64,000 nt of DNA from Candidatus Obscuribacter sp. (GTDB taxonomy: Bacteria > Cyanobacteriota > Vampirovibrionia > Obscuribacterales > Obscuribacteraceae). A program made the position numbers and the translations under genes. Positions 43,220 through 52,919 of the stretch are shown here, piece after piece; position 1 is the stretch's first letter; the number at the start of each line of letters is the position of its first letter. Below the pieces are notes generated by a model. It made no database searches. It was not told the DNA's origin and was given only the letters and a program-made list of their open reading frames with translations. The stretch is from the NCBI GenBank assembly GCA_016718315.1, contig JADKDV010000001.1, forward strand, positions 62,001-126,000, given 5' to 3'.

Positions 43220-44251
43220 CTACTTTTTGATGCATTGGTCAAACAGCTGCCATTCTGCTTCATCTGTTGTGTAGTCGGCAAACAAAGCCATGCCCTCGAC
43301 ATTGTCAGTCGTGTCTTGTTTTGCATTTTGCTTGGCATTTAGGTTTGTACTTTGCTTGGTACTTTGCTTTGCGCTTTTTAGTCCCAGCTCTAAGCCTCTG
43401 AGTCCATTAGCCAGACTCTCGCAAAACGCCTGATGGGCAAAGGTAACGTCCTCATAGGTTGGCAGACCGATTATCACTTTGCAGTCTTTATTGGTGGCAG
43501 CCACATCTTTGCTTACATGTCGTACCTGTCTGCTCACCAGATTGGCATAAGCTCTTGGCATGTAGAGAAAACTGTCATAAGACATCACCGCTATTTGGTC
43601 CACAAATGGTGCCACATCTTTAAAATAGCTGTCATTCCAACCATATAGAGTCATCGGATAAGACATTGGTGTGGCAATAGATAGATGTTTGTCGCGGCTG
43701 ATTTGTTTACGACTCTCACTCAAAAAGGTAATAAAGCGTTTGTCATTGTTGGGAGCAAATTCATAGTCCCACTCCACTCCATCAAAGCCGCATTGATCAA
43801 TCAACCAACGCGCTTCGCTATGCAGAGCGTCTCTGGTGGCTTGTTTACCAAGGTCGACGCCATCTGCCCGGCCAAAGTCAGAGGGTACATAGACCCAGGC
43901 CAGGCAGAGCGTACCGGGGCAAGACTGATGCACACGACTGGTGATTATTTTTGCCTCTTTAGGTTGACGATATTTGAGGTGACCTGATTTGTCGCAGGAC
44001 AATACATGAAAATAGGCATAACGAATCTTGTGAGTATTGAGGCGCTTGAGCATCGCTTGCCAATCGTCTTCATTATGTTTGCCCCGATACCAGTAGTAGC
44101 GCAGCCAGGCACCGTTATTGCCCGATAAATTGTCGCGGATGTAGTCAGTGTCAATCTTTTGTGAGCTGAAGACGAGACTATCGGCCAGGCAAAGACCAAT
44201 AGTCAAAAGTAGTGCTATGCCACCAAATTTAAGGACTTTTTTGATATTCAT
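43220..44251 (-). CDS. secreted glycoside hydrolase family 18-like protein
   Basis: ATG at 44251 has a GAGG site and is preferred over an upstream GTG. The 343-residue product has an N-terminal membrane anchor or signal ('FGGIALLLTIGLCLADSLVF'). The GH18-type active-site strand appears as 'FDGVEWDYEF' near residue 157, with the acid/base Glu, and 'ATPMSYPMTLYG' and 'QIAVMSYDSFL' follow as barrel strands. A Lys/Gln/Ser/Asn tract (~295-310) contains repeated 'KQSTKQS' units. The substrate may be a chitin-like or peptidoglycan-derived glycan. Confidence 0.7.
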   Translation of the reverse strand: MNIKKVLKFGGIALLLTIGLCLADSLVFSSQKIDTDYIRDNLSGNNGAWLRYYWYRGKHNEDDWQAMLKRLNTHKIRYAYFHVLSCDKSGHLKYRQPKEAKIITSRVHQSCPGTLCLAWVYVPSDFGRADGVDLGKQATRDALHSEARWLIDQCGFDGVEWDYEFAPNNDKRFITFLSESRKQISRDKHLSIATPMSYPMTLYGWNDSYFKDVAPFVDQIAVMSYDSFLYMPRAYANLVSRQVRHVSKDVAATNKDCKVIIGLPTYEDVTFAHQAFCESLANGLRGLELGLKSAKQSTKQSTNLNAKQNAKQDTTDNVEGMALFADYTTDEAEWQLFDQCIKK

Positions 44252-44350
44252 CGGCACCTCGTTGTCTTCAGTATTTCACTGTTAGCTCAAAAAAGCCTGT
44301 TGCGCCTGATTTAAGTTTGCAGAATTGATCAGTTGGTGTAATCTTCAGTC

Positions 44351-45227
44351 ATGACTATTGAGCTTATAGCTGGCAAATACAAACTTATGGGTGTCCTCGG
44401 CCGTGGTGGCATGAGTACGGTCTATAAAGCCCGCCTGACTTCCAGCAAAAAGACTTATGCTCTCAAACTGCTCAATTTTAAGGTGCCACCGGGTGGCACC
44501 ACAAGCGATGCTGTCAGTGTAGAGACCCGCGCTAGCATAGCCTTGCGCCATCCCAATTTAAGACGGGTGCACGAGGTCGGTGTTAGCCGCGATGGGCAGC
44601 CTTATATCGTCATGGATCTTTTGCCTGGTGTCAGTCTCGCTGACTATATCGTCAGTCATGGCCGCCTAAAGGCCGCCACCGCCTTGCCCTTTTTTTATTG
44701 ATATTGCAAAGGGTCTAGCCTACGCCCACAGCCGTGGCGTTTTGCACACTGACGTCAAGCCATCAAATGTGATGCTCACTGTGCGCAAAGACAAAAAGGC
44801 TAAGGCTCTGATTGTAGATTTTGGTCTGGCTCGGTCAATTAACTGGGAGACTTCGCGCTGTCTTACCAGCGAGATTTATGGCAGTCCTTTATATATGAGT
44901 CCAGAGCAGTGCAAAGGTCTGCCCCTGGATTTTCGCACCGACATCTATAGTTTTGGTTGTTTGATGTACGAGACATTGACCGGTGATGTGCCACTAAAGG
45001 GTGAAACACCAGCAGATACTTTTAAGCTCAAATTTAGTCAGAGTCCAAAACCATTTGCACCACAGTTGATGGTGCCTGACAAGCTAGCCCGACTGGTCAT
45101 GGATTGTCTTGCGGTAAATCCAGCCAAAAGACCGTGTTCGGTCAATACTGTACTGCGTTTGCTCAGTACTTCGGTACCGTCGGATCAATTAGATCAGACC
45201 AAGCCAGGATACCGCCGCTCAAGTTGA
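44351..45227 (+). pseudogene. serine/threonine protein kinase, single frameshift
   Basis: The first frame (44351-44701) carries the P-loop 'GVLGRGGMSTVYKA' (residues 15-27) and the ATP-binding Lys39 in 'TYALKLL'. It breaks at a T7 run near 44690-44696. The next frame continues with 'IDIAKGLAYAHSRGV', the catalytic loop 'HTDVKPSN', 'DFGLARS', 'YGSPLYMSPEQCKG' and 'RTDIYSFGCLMYE'. Deleting one T gives a kinase-only protein of about 292 residues without transmembrane or sensor domains. The loop has HTD in place of the usual HRD. The 3' end overlaps the rhodanese gene on the other strand by 65 bases. Confidence 0.8.
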
Positions 45228-45501
45228 GGGCTTTTTGATAGCCGCGGCTTTGCAAAAAGTCCACACAGCGCTGTGATCTTGCACCGGAGCGGCACATCAC
45301 CACAAATTCTTTCTCCTTGAGATCTGCCAGTTCTTCAAAGCGGCTGGGCAATTCACCCATTGGTATATGGGCAGTGTGATTGATTGCTGCTACTTGCAGT
45401 TCATGGGGTTCGCGAATGTCAAGAATAAAGAGGTCTTCGCCTGCATCGAGCCTCTTTTTCAGGTCTGTCACGCTTATTTCTGCCGGTTGAGCCGTATTCA
45501 T
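45163..45501 (-). CDS. rhodanese-domain protein
   Basis: ATG at 45501 follows AGAGGA by eight bases and gives 112 residues. The single rhodanese domain has 'LFILDIREPHELQVAAI' near residue 24 and the active-site loop 'VVMCRSGARSQRC' with the catalytic Cys near 67, followed by 'GYQKALNLSGGILAW'. It moves sulfane sulfur, and could use persulfide from the SQR elsewhere in the window. The 3' 65 bases overlap the kinase gene end. Confidence 0.92.
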   Translation of the reverse strand: MNTAQPAEISVTDLKKRLDAGEDLFILDIREPHELQVAAINHTAHIPMGELPSRFEELADLKEKEFVVMCRSGARSQRCVDFLQSRGYQKALNLSGGILAWSDLIDPTVPKY

Positions 45502-45564
45502 ATAGTTTCCTCTTTTGACCAGCATTAAGTATAATCTTGCTTGCAGATAACAGATGAGGGACAG

Positions 45565-45786
45565 ATGGCAAGAACATTAGAAGATGCTCTTAAAGAGGTC
45601 TTGGCTGACGACAACAAGATCAATCGTTACGAGGCCAGAGTAATCAGAGAGATGATCATGGCTGACGGTGTTGTCTCCGAAGACGAAAAGGCGCTACTCG
45701 AAAAAGCCCTCACAACTAACGATTTTGATTCAGACGCTTTTGACATATTGTCAAATGTGCTTTTGCGTTCCCACATGAAAGATTAA
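45565..45786 (+). CDS. small TerB-like acidic protein
   Basis: ATG at 45565 follows GAGGGA by five bases and gives 73 residues. 'EARVIREMIMADGVVSEDEKALLEKAL' is a TerB/DjlA-like helical metal-site pattern ('MADGVVSEDEKALL'). The protein is short for a full TerB domain. It stops nine bases before the convergent helicase gene's stop. Confidence 0.6.
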   Translation: MARTLEDALKEVLADDNKINRYEARVIREMIMADGVVSEDEKALLEKALTTNDFDSDAFDILSNVLLRSHMKD

Positions 45787-45794
45787 ATAGTCTG

Positions 45795-48700
45795 CTAATC
45801 CCAGAGCAGGCGCTGCGATAGCGACGGTCCGATACCAAAATACTTGTTTAAAAGCTCCGGCTTTGTCTCAGTAGAGACAACAAAGCCGGGGCTTACGTAT
45901 TTATTCCAGCACTCTTCAAAGACTTCGCGCCCCTTTTGCGAGCGCGCAAGTAACGATGGCACGGCGTGATAGGAGCCCACACGAGGCTCGGCGCGACCAG
46001 CAAGATACTTTTTAAAAAACTTTCTGGTCTCGACTTCTGTTGAGCTGCTTGCCAGAGGGTATTCGTATTTGGGCACCAGATATGGTTGGTTACTTATTGG
46101 TGCCAGGATTTCTTTAAGGCTCTGATTAAAGACTTTGCAGGCTTTAGGCTCAACATCATCGAGAAATAGCCGGTAACTGCCGTCACTGCGCATGGTGACA
46201 TGCAGACTATCTCGACTGACTGTTGCTGGTATTTGTTTGACTATTTGTAGAGCCGTCAATACCGCTGTGGCGATATCTAGCAAACCCTGTTGCTGGCTAT
46301 TGGACTTGGTATCTTTAAGCGTGATTACGCGCTCAACGCTTTGGCCGCCGTTATCGACAGAGCCCGATATAGAGCCAGATATAGAGCTATCTATGGTGCT
46401 TACTACGGGGCTCTCCACTGAGCTCTCTACGGAGCTGTCTACTGTGATTTTGCCAGTGCTACCCACGGTATCGTCGGGAGCAATACGGCATACGTCTTTA
46501 TAAAACCGTGCTTCCAGAGCTTTATGTCTCAGCCTTGCCAATATTCCTGCTGTCACTACCGGTAGTATTGCCAGCATACTGAGCGGACCAGCACTAAACG
46601 TAAGACCCAGTGTGATAAGTGCGGTGATTGTACCCAGACCATAGTGCTCCAGGTAGACACCGTTTAAGGCGGCGCGCATTTGTTTGGCGTGTTCTTTGTA
46701 TTTTTGATTATGTCTGATATGCGGCGGTGTCAGTGCCATTTTGCGCAGCTTGGCTACTTCCAGGCAGGGCAATAGATGATTGTTATAAGGCTGCCCGACT
46801 TTCCACAGGTCATAGATTTTGTCACGCACCAGAGCGCGCTCCATCATTTCGCGGTTAAAGTCTTCCACCGAGGCAAAGACATCGTTGCCAGTCAGTTCGC
46901 TAAATGATGGGTGCACATGACCTACACCACACTCGATTTGACCATCGTCGCAGATGCCAAAAAATCCATCATGTTTGCGCACAAAGCGCTGATAATCATT
47001 CAGTCCTTTTTCTAGACTTGGCGCAATACAGACCACGTCCCAGTTATTTGCTACTTTGCGATAACCAGCGGCATCGTTTTGGATGCGGATAGAGCGGCCT
47101 CTCAATTGTTTGACCGATACTGGTGCTGTGGTTGTGGTCAAATCCACGAGAGTATTGAGAGCCTGGCTGTCCCAGCCTTCGCCAAAAAGACCTCTAGTGC
47201 CGATAAGACATTTAGTGATGCCGCGTTCAAAGATGCTGGTTGCCAGTGCTACATAGAGTCTTGATTCCCAGGCGCCGGATGTCGCTGTCACCTGACAAAA
47301 TGTGCCATCTGGCTGGTCGATTACTTGTAGCTCAAATTTGTGTCCCTGGTCTTTTAGATAAGCTCTAGCTGCCTCACCAAACTGGTCAGCTACTCTTTTG
47401 TCGATTAGTAAAAGCGAGCCAGTGACCAGGCAGGGATTGATATAAGTTGATATTGGACTGGCAAGCAAGGTCCGCATCACAGCCAGTGCTCCGCCCGATT
47501 CTTCGTTTAAAATGCCGTCCAGATTTTTAACAGCAGTAGCTGACATGCGCTCAAAGTCAGTGACCACACAAGCACGCAGTCGGTCATCAAGGACGCGGTA
47601 TTCTAGTGCCAAAATCTCTGTCACTGCCCGGCTTTTGGCCTGCGAAAAGGCCAGCACTCTATCCACTGGCGAGGCTTGCTTGCGCAGTCCTTGCTCGGTA
47701 ATGCCATAGCCGAGTTTGCGCAAAGCTGCCTTGATTTGTTCAAACAAAGCATGATCTTCTCTGCTTGAGCTGATTTTTAGTTTGTGCGCGGCAAAGTCGT
47801 CGATTATCACCATCCAGTCATCTAGTAGTGGCGCCTGGGTCAGTTCTTCTGATAATTCGATATGTTTAGGGCTGGGTAATTTGAGTTTCCAAATAGCTCT
47901 TAGATAGGCTGTTGCCAGCACTGGCTCATCTTTTAGATAGCGGTCAAAGCCGTGCTCTTTTTGGATGCGTTGCGACTCAATAAAAATCCAGCCAGTTAGT
48001 GGTGGCAATATCGCCGCAATTTCTTTTGCCTGCTCACTGCTTATGGCACCAGATACGGCTCTGGTGTTGCTTACAGCCAGACTGTCATCAGCATTTGTCT
48101 TGCCGTTAACAATACCCTGACTATCATCAGCATTTGTCCTGGTCTCTATCACCGCTGGCATTTGCAACTGCCCTGTGCCTTCAAGCCAATTAAGACCGCA
48201 GAGTTCTTCTAAGACGTGATGAAATTCCTGGTGTTGCTCTTCCAGGAAGTCGAATTCTCTTTTAGTGGGTTCAACAAAATAAACCAGATCTTGAAAAGGT
48301 GAGAGTCCACCCTCACGCACCAGGGCTGGTGTCGGCACCTGATAATCAATAGCGCCCACCAGTGAGACATAGCGTCCTTCCTGTGTCTGACTTTTCTTCT
48401 CAGGTGGAGTACCTGTTAAACCTATTACTAGAGGATTATCCAGATACTTGATTAAGTGCTGCATGATTGCCGCCCAGTAATCAGTCAAATGGTGGCACTC
48501 ATCAAACAAAATCAAACTAAATTTTTGTCTGCGCAAAGATTGCAAAAGTTGCACGGCATTTGGGTGCAAGACTTCGTTTAAGTCCATCACATCAGCCAGC
48601 TTTTTGCGCAGCCGACTGTTATGTCTTGACATTTCTTTTTGATGAGCTTTTGGATTGTTTTGCAAAATTTCCAGGATACGCAGCTCAGCCTCACCGATGC

Positions 48701-49346
48701 TGAGACCCCGACCTTTGCAAAGCTCATCCACCCAGGAGCGGTGACTGAGCTTGGTGAGATATTCCTGCTCTTTACCAGGCGTGGACAATACCTGATAAGT
48801 CATAACAGTAATAGGTTTGAGCGGCATGTCCTCATGGGTGCCGATGATGTCCTTACAGCCAAAGTCCACTTGCTCCGGCGGCAAAAACAAATCGAGCTTT
48901 TGACCCCACTGCGATTGTATTGTCGTGTTTGGCGCCAGTATCAGAGCCGGACGCTTAAAATTGGCAATCAACTGTAAGCCGATGATTGTCTTACCAGCTC
49001 CTGGAGGCGCCACAATATGGATCTCGCGCTCGCCTTTTGCCAGTTTGTCGTCCACCAGCTCAAGGATTTCTTCTTGATAGCGCCTCAGTGGATGGCGAAA
49101 ATTTAAATTAGTAAGTAGAGGTTCTTCTGGTGCTGGCTCTGCCAGACTGCGCACACCGCCAGCAATAACCCCGCTAGCTTTGACACCGGGGGCAGCAAGC
49201 GTTTTGGCCTCTAGTTTGGTAACAGACGCGTCACCCTTTCTTGCGCGAGGTTTGAGTTTGTCATCTTTACTTTCTGGCATTTTCCCCGACTTCTCATCTG
49301 GGGAGAAGACTTTTATCAAAGGACCTAAGTAGGAGCCGATACTCAA
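45795..49346 (-). CDS. large SF2 helicase with internal hydrophobic segment
   Basis: The 1183-residue protein has a Walker A 'VAPPGAGKTIIGL' (~residues 111-123), motif II 'LFDECHHL' (~280-287), motif III-like 'GLTGTPPEK' (~307-315), motif V 'FGEGWDSQALNTLVD' (~719-733) and motif VI 'QLRGRSIRIQ' (~747-756). Between motifs III and V is an unusually long insert. A hydrophobic stretch of about 35 residues (~900-937; 'GLGTITALITLGL', 'LAILPVVTAGILA') could form two membrane passes. A Ser/Val/Glu-rich repeat follows (~960-1000). I do not recognise the family. It could be a membrane-tethered DNA or RNA translocase, or a defence-type helicase. Confidence 0.75.
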   Translation of the reverse strand: MSIGSYLGPLIKVFSPDEKSGKMPESKDDKLKPRARKGDASVTKLEAKTLAAPGVKASGVIAGGVRSLAEPAPEEPLLTNLNFRHPLRRYQEEILELVDDKLAKGEREIHIVAPPGAGKTIIGLQLIANFKRPALILAPNTTIQSQWGQKLDLFLPPEQVDFGCKDIIGTHEDMPLKPITVMTYQVLSTPGKEQEYLTKLSHRSWVDELCKGRGLSIGEAELRILEILQNNPKAHQKEMSRHNSRLRKKLADVMDLNEVLHPNAVQLLQSLRRQKFSLILFDECHHLTDYWAAIMQHLIKYLDNPLVIGLTGTPPEKKSQTQEGRYVSLVGAIDYQVPTPALVREGGLSPFQDLVYFVEPTKREFDFLEEQHQEFHHVLEELCGLNWLEGTGQLQMPAVIETRTNADDSQGIVNGKTNADDSLAVSNTRAVSGAISSEQAKEIAAILPPLTGWIFIESQRIQKEHGFDRYLKDEPVLATAYLRAIWKLKLPSPKHIELSEELTQAPLLDDWMVIIDDFAAHKLKISSSREDHALFEQIKAALRKLGYGITEQGLRKQASPVDRVLAFSQAKSRAVTEILALEYRVLDDRLRACVVTDFERMSATAVKNLDGILNEESGGALAVMRTLLASPISTYINPCLVTGSLLLIDKRVADQFGEAARAYLKDQGHKFELQVIDQPDGTFCQVTATSGAWESRLYVALATSIFERGITKCLIGTRGLFGEGWDSQALNTLVDLTTTTAPVSVKQLRGRSIRIQNDAAGYRKVANNWDVVCIAPSLEKGLNDYQRFVRKHDGFFGICDDGQIECGVGHVHPSFSELTGNDVFASVEDFNREMMERALVRDKIYDLWKVGQPYNNHLLPCLEVAKLRKMALTPPHIRHNQKYKEHAKQMRAALNGVYLEHYGLGTITALITLGLTFSAGPLSMLAILPVVTAGILARLRHKALEARFYKDVCRIAPDDTVGSTGKITVDSSVESSVESPVVSTIDSSISGSISGSVDNGGQSVERVITLKDTKSNSQQQGLLDIATAVLTALQIVKQIPATVSRDSLHVTMRSDGSYRLFLDDVEPKACKVFNQSLKEILAPISNQPYLVPKYEYPLASSSTEVETRKFFKKYLAGRAEPRVGSYHAVPSLLARSQKGREVFEECWNKYVSPGFVVSTETKPELLNKYFGIGPSLSQRLLWD

Positions 49347-49491
49347 TGGATATACTCGCCTCTAAATCATAAAATGATACAAGTAAACGGGCTAAATTAG
49401 CTGATTTCTTGCCATTTACAGGCAAATAAAGGATGTTCACGGTACGTTGCCGCTTATACGGTTACTATTAGGGTGACAAGGCAGGATTTCC

Positions 49492-50216
49492 ATGACTTTA
49501 CCCCTAATACAACTCCAAAACGTCACCAAAACTTACGGTGAGCACCACGTCAATGCACTCAAAGCCATCGACCTGACTCTGCTTAAGGGCAGCTTTACTT
49601 GCATAATGGGTCAGAGTGGTTGTGGCAAAAGCACTTTGCTCAATATTATTGCCGGGCTAGACTCTCCCACCAGTGGCAATGTCATTTTTGACAGTCAAAA
49701 GATGCAAGACTTGAGTGACGAAGAAATCACCTGGCGCGCCGCAAAATTGGTTTTATCTTTCAGTTTTTCAATCTATTAGCCACACTGACTGTGGAAGAAA
49801 ATGTCGCTTTGCCTCTCGAAATCAACGGTCTCAGCGACAATGTCAAACGCAAGCAAAAAGTAAAAGAGATGCTCGCCCAAGTCGGCATGTCTGAGCGTAT
49901 TAATTTTTATCCCTCGCAGCTCTCTGGTGGTGAAATGCAGAGAGTGGCTATCGCTCGCGCTCTCGTCCATGAGCCGCTCTTGCTGGTGGCTGATGAACCC
50001 ACAGGCAACCTTGACTCCGAAAACGGTCAAATTATCCTGGAGCTGCTCAAAAACCTCAATCAAAAAATGGGCCAAACAATAGTTATGGCTACTCACTCTG
50101 ATGAGGCTGCTCAATTTGGTGACCGCGTCATCAAAATGAAGGACGGCTCTGTAATCCAGGATAGTCAAACTGAGCAAGATCAAAACCAGTCGGCAGTGCA
50201 AAGTAAGAGTGGCTGA
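49492..50216 (+). pseudogene. ABC transporter ATP-binding protein (LolD/MacB-type), single frameshift
   Basis: The first frame (49492-49779) has Walker A 'IMGQSGCGKSTLLNIIAG' near residue 38. It breaks near 49739, where the expected 'RKIGFIFQFFNLLATL' (Q-loop) appears one frame over. The second frame contains the signature 'LSGGEMQRVAIARAL' and Walker B 'LLLVADEPTGNLDS'. One missing C in 'GCCGC' near 49738 would restore a protein of about 241 residues. The gene is the first of an operon with the FtsX-type permease and the CrtC/AttH-like protein, so a functional copy is expected. Confidence 0.85.
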
Positions 50217-50224
50217 TTGATTTG

Positions 50225-52918
50225 ATGGACAGCTTTACTTTTGCTCTGAGATTATTTGAACGATTTGTATTGCGCGATATCCGTCGCAACCTTTTGCGCA
50301 CAGTCCTCACTATTTGCGGTATCACTCTTGGTGTGGCGGTGTTTCTTGCCATCAGCATCGCCAACGACACAGCTCTGGCAAGATTTAGACAGACTGTGGG
50401 GCAGGTGGCTGGCAAAGCTAATCTTGAGCTAATCCCACTCAGTGGGGCTAGCATCGATGAGTCTGCCATGCGCGATTTACAAGTGCTGAGCCGTGAGGGA
50501 GTGAAGTGGACTCCACTTATTGACGAGCATATCGTTATTGATACGTCAGGTGCTGCCCACTCAACAGACAAGAGTGAGCCCGAGTCCCCGGCATCCACTT
50601 TTGAGTCCAAGGATAGAGAGATAGTCCAGCTCATCGGGCTCGATATGCTGGCAGATCCAGACTTTAAAAGTTATCAGTCCAGTGATGAGAGTCAATCAGT
50701 AGATACCGCTGTGCAAGGTCCGACAGATAGCACTGCTGACAGCGCGCCAGCCAAAGAATACTCAGTCTTTGCCCCGTATTCTGTACTTATAGGTGGCGCA
50801 CTGGCCGACCGCCTATCGCTCAAGCCCGGTAGCCAGCTCAAGGCACTGCTTGCCGAGCGCGATATACCTCTAACAGTCGCCGGTGTGCTCTCAAAAGAAG
50901 GTCTTGGTGGTGCTTACAGTGGCAACTTGATTGTGGCAGATATGGCTCTGGCGCAAGAGCTGACTCAGCTTGATGGACGTGTCTCCAGAGTGGACATGAT
51001 TGTGCCTGCGGATGTATCTATCGAGGACTTGAGTCAAAAACTCTCAACCAGTCTGCCAGCTGACGTGATGGTGGCAAGCCCCGATACACGCTCAGCACAA
51101 GCCGAAAAAATGACACGCTCCTTTGAATACAATCTACTGGCTTTGACTTTGATTGCTCTTATGGTGGGCATGTTTCTCATCTATAACACCATGACCATAA
51201 CTGTTTTGCGGCGCAGACCAGATATCGGTGTTTTGCGAGCACTGGGTGTCAAGCGCAGCACCATCCTCAATATGTTTTTGTGGGAAGCAGTATTTTTAGG
51301 AGGGCTTGGCACACTCGGTGGTATCGTCCTTGGTGGAGTCATGGCACAGGGCGCGCTACGTGCTGTTGCTCAGACTTTTCAGTATTTTTACTTTAAGGTG
51401 CCACTAGAAAAAGTCACAGTCAACCCTGAGCAATACATGCTCGCCTTTGCCATTGGTATGGGCCTGACTTTGCTGGCGGCCCTGCCACCACTTTATGAGT
51501 CAACCACAGTGGCTCCATCGGAAGCCACTCGCAGAGCCAGCTATGAGTCTAAGATGCGTGGCTTTGCTCCGTTACTCTTTGTACTTGGACTAGTCAGTCT
51601 GGTCCTTTGCTATATCTCAAGTTTGCAAGGACCTGTGCAGGACTTCCCGTTGTTTGGCTATTTAGCGGCATTTCTCAGTATTGTCGGGGCATCACTACTT
51701 ATGCCTTTGAGTTTGACTTTTATATTGCCTCCAGTAGCCAGGATATTTTCTCGCCTCTTTGGTGCTCCCGGTCGAGTGGCAGCCTCCAGTCTGCAAGGTA
51801 CGCTCACCCGCACAGCAGTTGCTGCTGCCTCCCTGATGATCGGTATAGCGATGATGATAAGCCTCGCTATCATGATTTCGAGCTTTCGCAAGACCGTCAC
51901 CCAGTGGATTGATCAGAGCTTCCAGGCAGATTTGTGGATGCAATCGCAAGCAAGAGCCTCTGGCAACAAAATGGCCAAGCTACCAGAGTCCCTCTTACCA
52001 GTGATCGATTCTGTGCCGGGTGTGGCAGCTGCCGAGGGCTTTGTCGACAGACGCATCGTATATCAGGGCATGCCAGTATTTTTGGGCGCTGCTGATTTTG
52101 ATATCCTGGCTAAGTACGGCAACCAGCTCTTTACCTCGGGTGCCTCCAATAAAGCCGTCTGTGAGCAGATGGTGGGAGACCGAGCGATAATCTCTGAGCC
52201 TTTTGCTGTGCGACGTGGCCTTAAAAAGGGCGATAGTCTGGAGCTACAGGTCGAGGGCGGTAAACACACCTTTGTGGTTACTGATGTCTTTTATGATTAC
52301 GCCAGCGACCTCGGTTATATCATCATCCCTCGCGATGTTTATAAGTCGCTTTATCACGATGACACCATATCCAATGCCGCCATTTATCTCAAGCCCGGCG
52401 CTAGTCTCGATACGGTCAAAGACCAAATACTCAAGCTAACCAATGGCAAAGCGCGTCTCACAATCAATAGCACCAGAGAGCTGCGCGCTCAGGCGATAAC
52501 AATTTTTGATCGCACATTTGCCATCACTTATGCACTGCATACTATTGCCGTGATAGTGTCGATGCTCTCTGTGATGAATGCACTATTTGCTCTCACGATT
52601 GAGTCCAAACGCGAGTTTGCAATCCTGCGCTATTTGGGCGCCAGTCGTAAGCTCCTCAGCCGCATAGTTTACTTACAGGCAGCGGTCCTTGCCCTGGTGG
52701 GCAACTTTGGCGGTCTTGGGCTTGGCTATGTGCTTTCATTGCTTTTAACTCACGTCATCAATAAGCAATCATTTGGCTGGAGCGTCCAGTACTCGATACC
52801 CTGGGATTTTATCGCCCAGTCTACAGTTTTGGTTTTAGTGACTGCTGTGGCATCAGCCGCAGTGCCTGCCTCCATGGCTGCTCGCACCCTGGCACCATCC
52901 GTTATCAGAGACGAATAA
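50225..52918 (+). CDS. ABC transporter permease with two FtsX domains
   Basis: ATG at 50225 lies 9 bases after the ATPase stop. The 898-residue protein has an N-terminal helix, a large periplasmic MacB-like domain (~40-300), four helices with 'FEYNLLALTLIALMVGMFLIYNTM' and 'RRRPDIGVLRALGV' as FtsX signatures, a second periplasmic domain (~560-730) and a second FtsX unit ending 'REFAILRYLGASRKLLSR'. This DevC/LolE-like duplicated architecture moves lipids or lipoproteins out of the inner membrane rather than importing solutes. Confidence 0.9.
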   Translation: MDSFTFALRLFERFVLRDIRRNLLRTVLTICGITLGVAVFLAISIANDTALARFRQTVGQVAGKANLELIPLSGASIDESAMRDLQVLSREGVKWTPLIDEHIVIDTSGAAHSTDKSEPESPASTFESKDREIVQLIGLDMLADPDFKSYQSSDESQSVDTAVQGPTDSTADSAPAKEYSVFAPYSVLIGGALADRLSLKPGSQLKALLAERDIPLTVAGVLSKEGLGGAYSGNLIVADMALAQELTQLDGRVSRVDMIVPADVSIEDLSQKLSTSLPADVMVASPDTRSAQAEKMTRSFEYNLLALTLIALMVGMFLIYNTMTITVLRRRPDIGVLRALGVKRSTILNMFLWEAVFLGGLGTLGGIVLGGVMAQGALRAVAQTFQYFYFKVPLEKVTVNPEQYMLAFAIGMGLTLLAALPPLYESTTVAPSEATRRASYESKMRGFAPLLFVLGLVSLVLCYISSLQGPVQDFPLFGYLAAFLSIVGASLLMPLSLTFILPPVARIFSRLFGAPGRVAASSLQGTLTRTAVAAASLMIGIAMMISLAIMISSFRKTVTQWIDQSFQADLWMQSQARASGNKMAKLPESLLPVIDSVPGVAAAEGFVDRRIVYQGMPVFLGAADFDILAKYGNQLFTSGASNKAVCEQMVGDRAIISEPFAVRRGLKKGDSLELQVEGGKHTFVVTDVFYDYASDLGYIIIPRDVYKSLYHDDTISNAAIYLKPGASLDTVKDQILKLTNGKARLTINSTRELRAQAITIFDRTFAITYALHTIAVIVSMLSVMNALFALTIESKREFAILRYLGASRKLLSRIVYLQAAVLALVGNFGGLGLGYVLSLLLTHVINKQSFGWSVQYSIPWDFIAQSTVLVLVTAVASAAVPASMAARTLAPSVIRDE

Positions 52919-52919
52919 A

